A program made the translations under genes and the position numbers. Source: Spirodela intermedia (taxonomy: Eukaryota > Streptophyta > Magnoliopsida > Alismatales > Araceae). From it: a stretch of 64,000 bases of DNA. Shown piece after piece: positions 62,456-64,000 of this stretch. Position 1 is the first letter of the stretch. Every line of letters begins with the position of its first letter. The notes below the pieces were generated by a model. That model did no database searches, had not been told where the DNA came from, and saw only the letters and a list, made by a program, of their open reading frames with translations. Where the stretch lies: NCBI GenBank assembly GCA_902729315.2, contig LR746274.1, positions 7,065,037 to 7,129,036 on the forward strand. Reading direction: 5' to 3'.

Positions 62456-63920
62456 TTAGAAATAAGGATCAGGTAAAATATTCTCACTCAATGTATTCAC
62501 TGTCCTAACATTTTCAATTTGTGGGTTTTTTTCTAAATTTATCTAGCTAGACTCTCCTTACTGAAATCTTATTGTTGGACAGTTTCCTAAATTTTCTATA
62601 GGCTAACTAGGTGACTGCCCCTCTTCTCTCTTATTCTCAAGAGCCTCTATAATTTGTTTTTGGTGCAACATCATTTGATTCATAATTAAAGTTGCATCAT
62701 TTGGCTCATTTGTTGCATCAATTCCATAACATCATGTTGGATTTAAGAGGAGATATTTTTCTGAAATCTATGTTCCTATTTTAGACGAATATCAGAATTT
62801 GAATTGAATCTATGTGTGTCTGGATTTTGAATATTATTTGGGTTTCTCCACGAAAAATTATTCCCCCAATTAGGATTATAAGAATTAGAAAATATTCCCT
62901 ATTTTTACTAAAATCATGGGGTACTTACACTTGTTCTTGCCTATGATGATATTGAAATTCGAAATGATCATTTTCACCATACATAGGACATGTACTATTT
63001 GAATTAAATGGAGGGTTAAGAGGCTTTCTAATATTTTTAATAAGTAAATAAAGTTTTTCTAATCTTTGATTAATTTGATTAACCTCATTTCTAAATTTAG
63101 AATCATCATCATGATGTAATTCATAAATTCCTCTCTTCTTATCCCTATCATATAATTCAAAAGAGGTTTGATCTCTAGAATTTTTACTTAAATTTTCATA
63201 AAGACTATAAATCTCATGAAGGGTTTTTTTCATAAAAGCTCCTCAATATATAGAATCAAACATATTTCAATGTTGTTCTAATAATCCATCATAAAAGATT
63301 CTATTTAGCTGTAACTTGGGTATAGCATGATGATGACACTTTCTCAGTAAATCTTTGAATGTTTCTCATGTCTCATGTAAAGTTTCTCTTGGTCTTTGAG
63401 AAAAACTCCATATATATTTTCTCATATTTTTGAGTTTTACCTAAGGGATAAATTTTTGAAGAAAGGCTTATTCTATGTCTTTCCAGCTAGGTAATTCTCT
63501 ATCTAATGTAGACAGCCAATGACTAGCTTTGTCCCTTAGTGTATGAGAAAATAATTTCCTCTTAATAATTTTTGATGTGACTTGAGGAAGATTAACTAAC
63601 TCACAGATCATATGAAATTTTTTTAAGTGCTGATGAGGTTCCTCTAAAGGCAATCCATGAAAATTATGGAGCATTTGAAAAATTCCTAGATTTATATCAA
63701 ATTTAATAGTAGGTGCTAATGGGACTCTAATATTGGATGCTCTTTGAAATGAATCAAGAATATAATAATTTTACATGGCCATAGGATTGTTCTCAGTTTG
63801 ACTTGTACTTCTTTAGGATCCATCAAAATTAATTTTTCTTTCGGATTTTTAATTTGGAATGAAATAACAAAGGAATTTTCTAGCCTTGGATATAAGGATC
63901 TTCTACCATGCATATAAAAA
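62456..63920 (-). pseudogene. Element D gag
   Basis: The minus frames read MHGRRSLYPRLENSFVISF (63913), EEPHQHLKKFHMICELVNLP, SKIIKRKLFSHTLRDKASHW and, at 63233, LHEIYSLYENLSKNSRDQTS with EVNQINQRLEKLYLL. Unlike element C, it keeps the segment around 63250-63470 that C has deleted. Stops separate the pieces. Confidence 0.85.
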
Positions 63921-64000
63921 ATTAATAAATTTGGTAATTGTTACCCTCCTTCAATATGTTGTAGTCCTTGTCTTGCTTCTCTTCATTCCTTTTTAAAAAA

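Larger units (their letters stand above)
59886..64000 (-). mobile_element. Element D: inverted relative of element C
   Basis: This is the reverse complement of element C's internal region, in order: 3' noncoding (59886-61385), unknown acidic region (about 61414-62455), then gag (62456-63920). It begins a few tens of bases inside the expected polypurine end, directly against the element C 3' LTR. Its own 3' LTR is therefore absent here. It runs off the window before its primer-binding site. Confidence 0.9.

Noticed and set aside
1-64000. CRISPR arrays, bacterial operons or riboswitches
   Set aside because: The window is plant nuclear DNA. The repeats found are microsatellites, LTRs and duplications, with no regular short repeat-spacer array.

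Overview
The window is nuclear DNA from a flowering plant. Its genes have spliced introns, one encodes a plastid-targeted protein, and most of the rest is Ty1/copia, Ty3/gypsy (Athila-type) and LINE debris. The very GC-rich first exon of the plastid phosphoglycerate kinase gene is of a kind common in monocots, so a monocot is my guess; the species cannot be fixed from this window.

Three host genes look intact. (1) A six-exon saposin-B-domain precursor lies on + at 2788-4790. (2) A cytosolic phosphoglycerate kinase (PGK) gene lies on - at 24202-20924, and (3) a plastid PGK gene with a transit peptide lies on - at 30154-26957. The two PGK genes are head-to-tail, about 2.8 kb apart, with the same six-exon structure: exons 2-5 are 78, 261, 318 and 159 nt in both. 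They are evidently duplicates that came to serve cytosolic glycolysis and the Calvin cycle. A MATE transporter first exon on - at 13384-12413 is a pseudogene with three in-frame stops.

The arm from 7 to 20 kb holds solo Athila LTRs, two Ty1/copia remnants (an RNase H tail with a 292-bp LTR, and a pol fragment), an inverted pair of AT-rich repeats, a 471-bp tandem duplication and microsatellites. The stretch from 32.4 kb to the end is a nested cluster of one Athila-like family. Element A is a gag-protease remnant. Element B carries gag, protease, RT, RNase H and integrase, and is broken by a LINE fragment and a solo LTR. Element C (+) and element D (-) are non-autonomous derivatives in tail-to-tail orientation. 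The family's LTR is about 1.63 kb and starts TGATAAGT and ends in TCA. It is followed by a TGGCRCC-type primer-binding site and preceded by a G-rich polypurine tract. At least three solo LTRs have perfect 5-bp target-site duplications.

The most notable observations are these. Elements C and D replace protease-pol with a shared unknown acidic coding region of about 330 codons, in frame with gag. The LTR carries, antisense to the element, an snRNA-type promoter (USE, 25-26 bp, TATA) followed by a GC-rich block of about 190 nt and a T-run. The LTR edge carries a conserved perfect hairpin at which deletions cluster.
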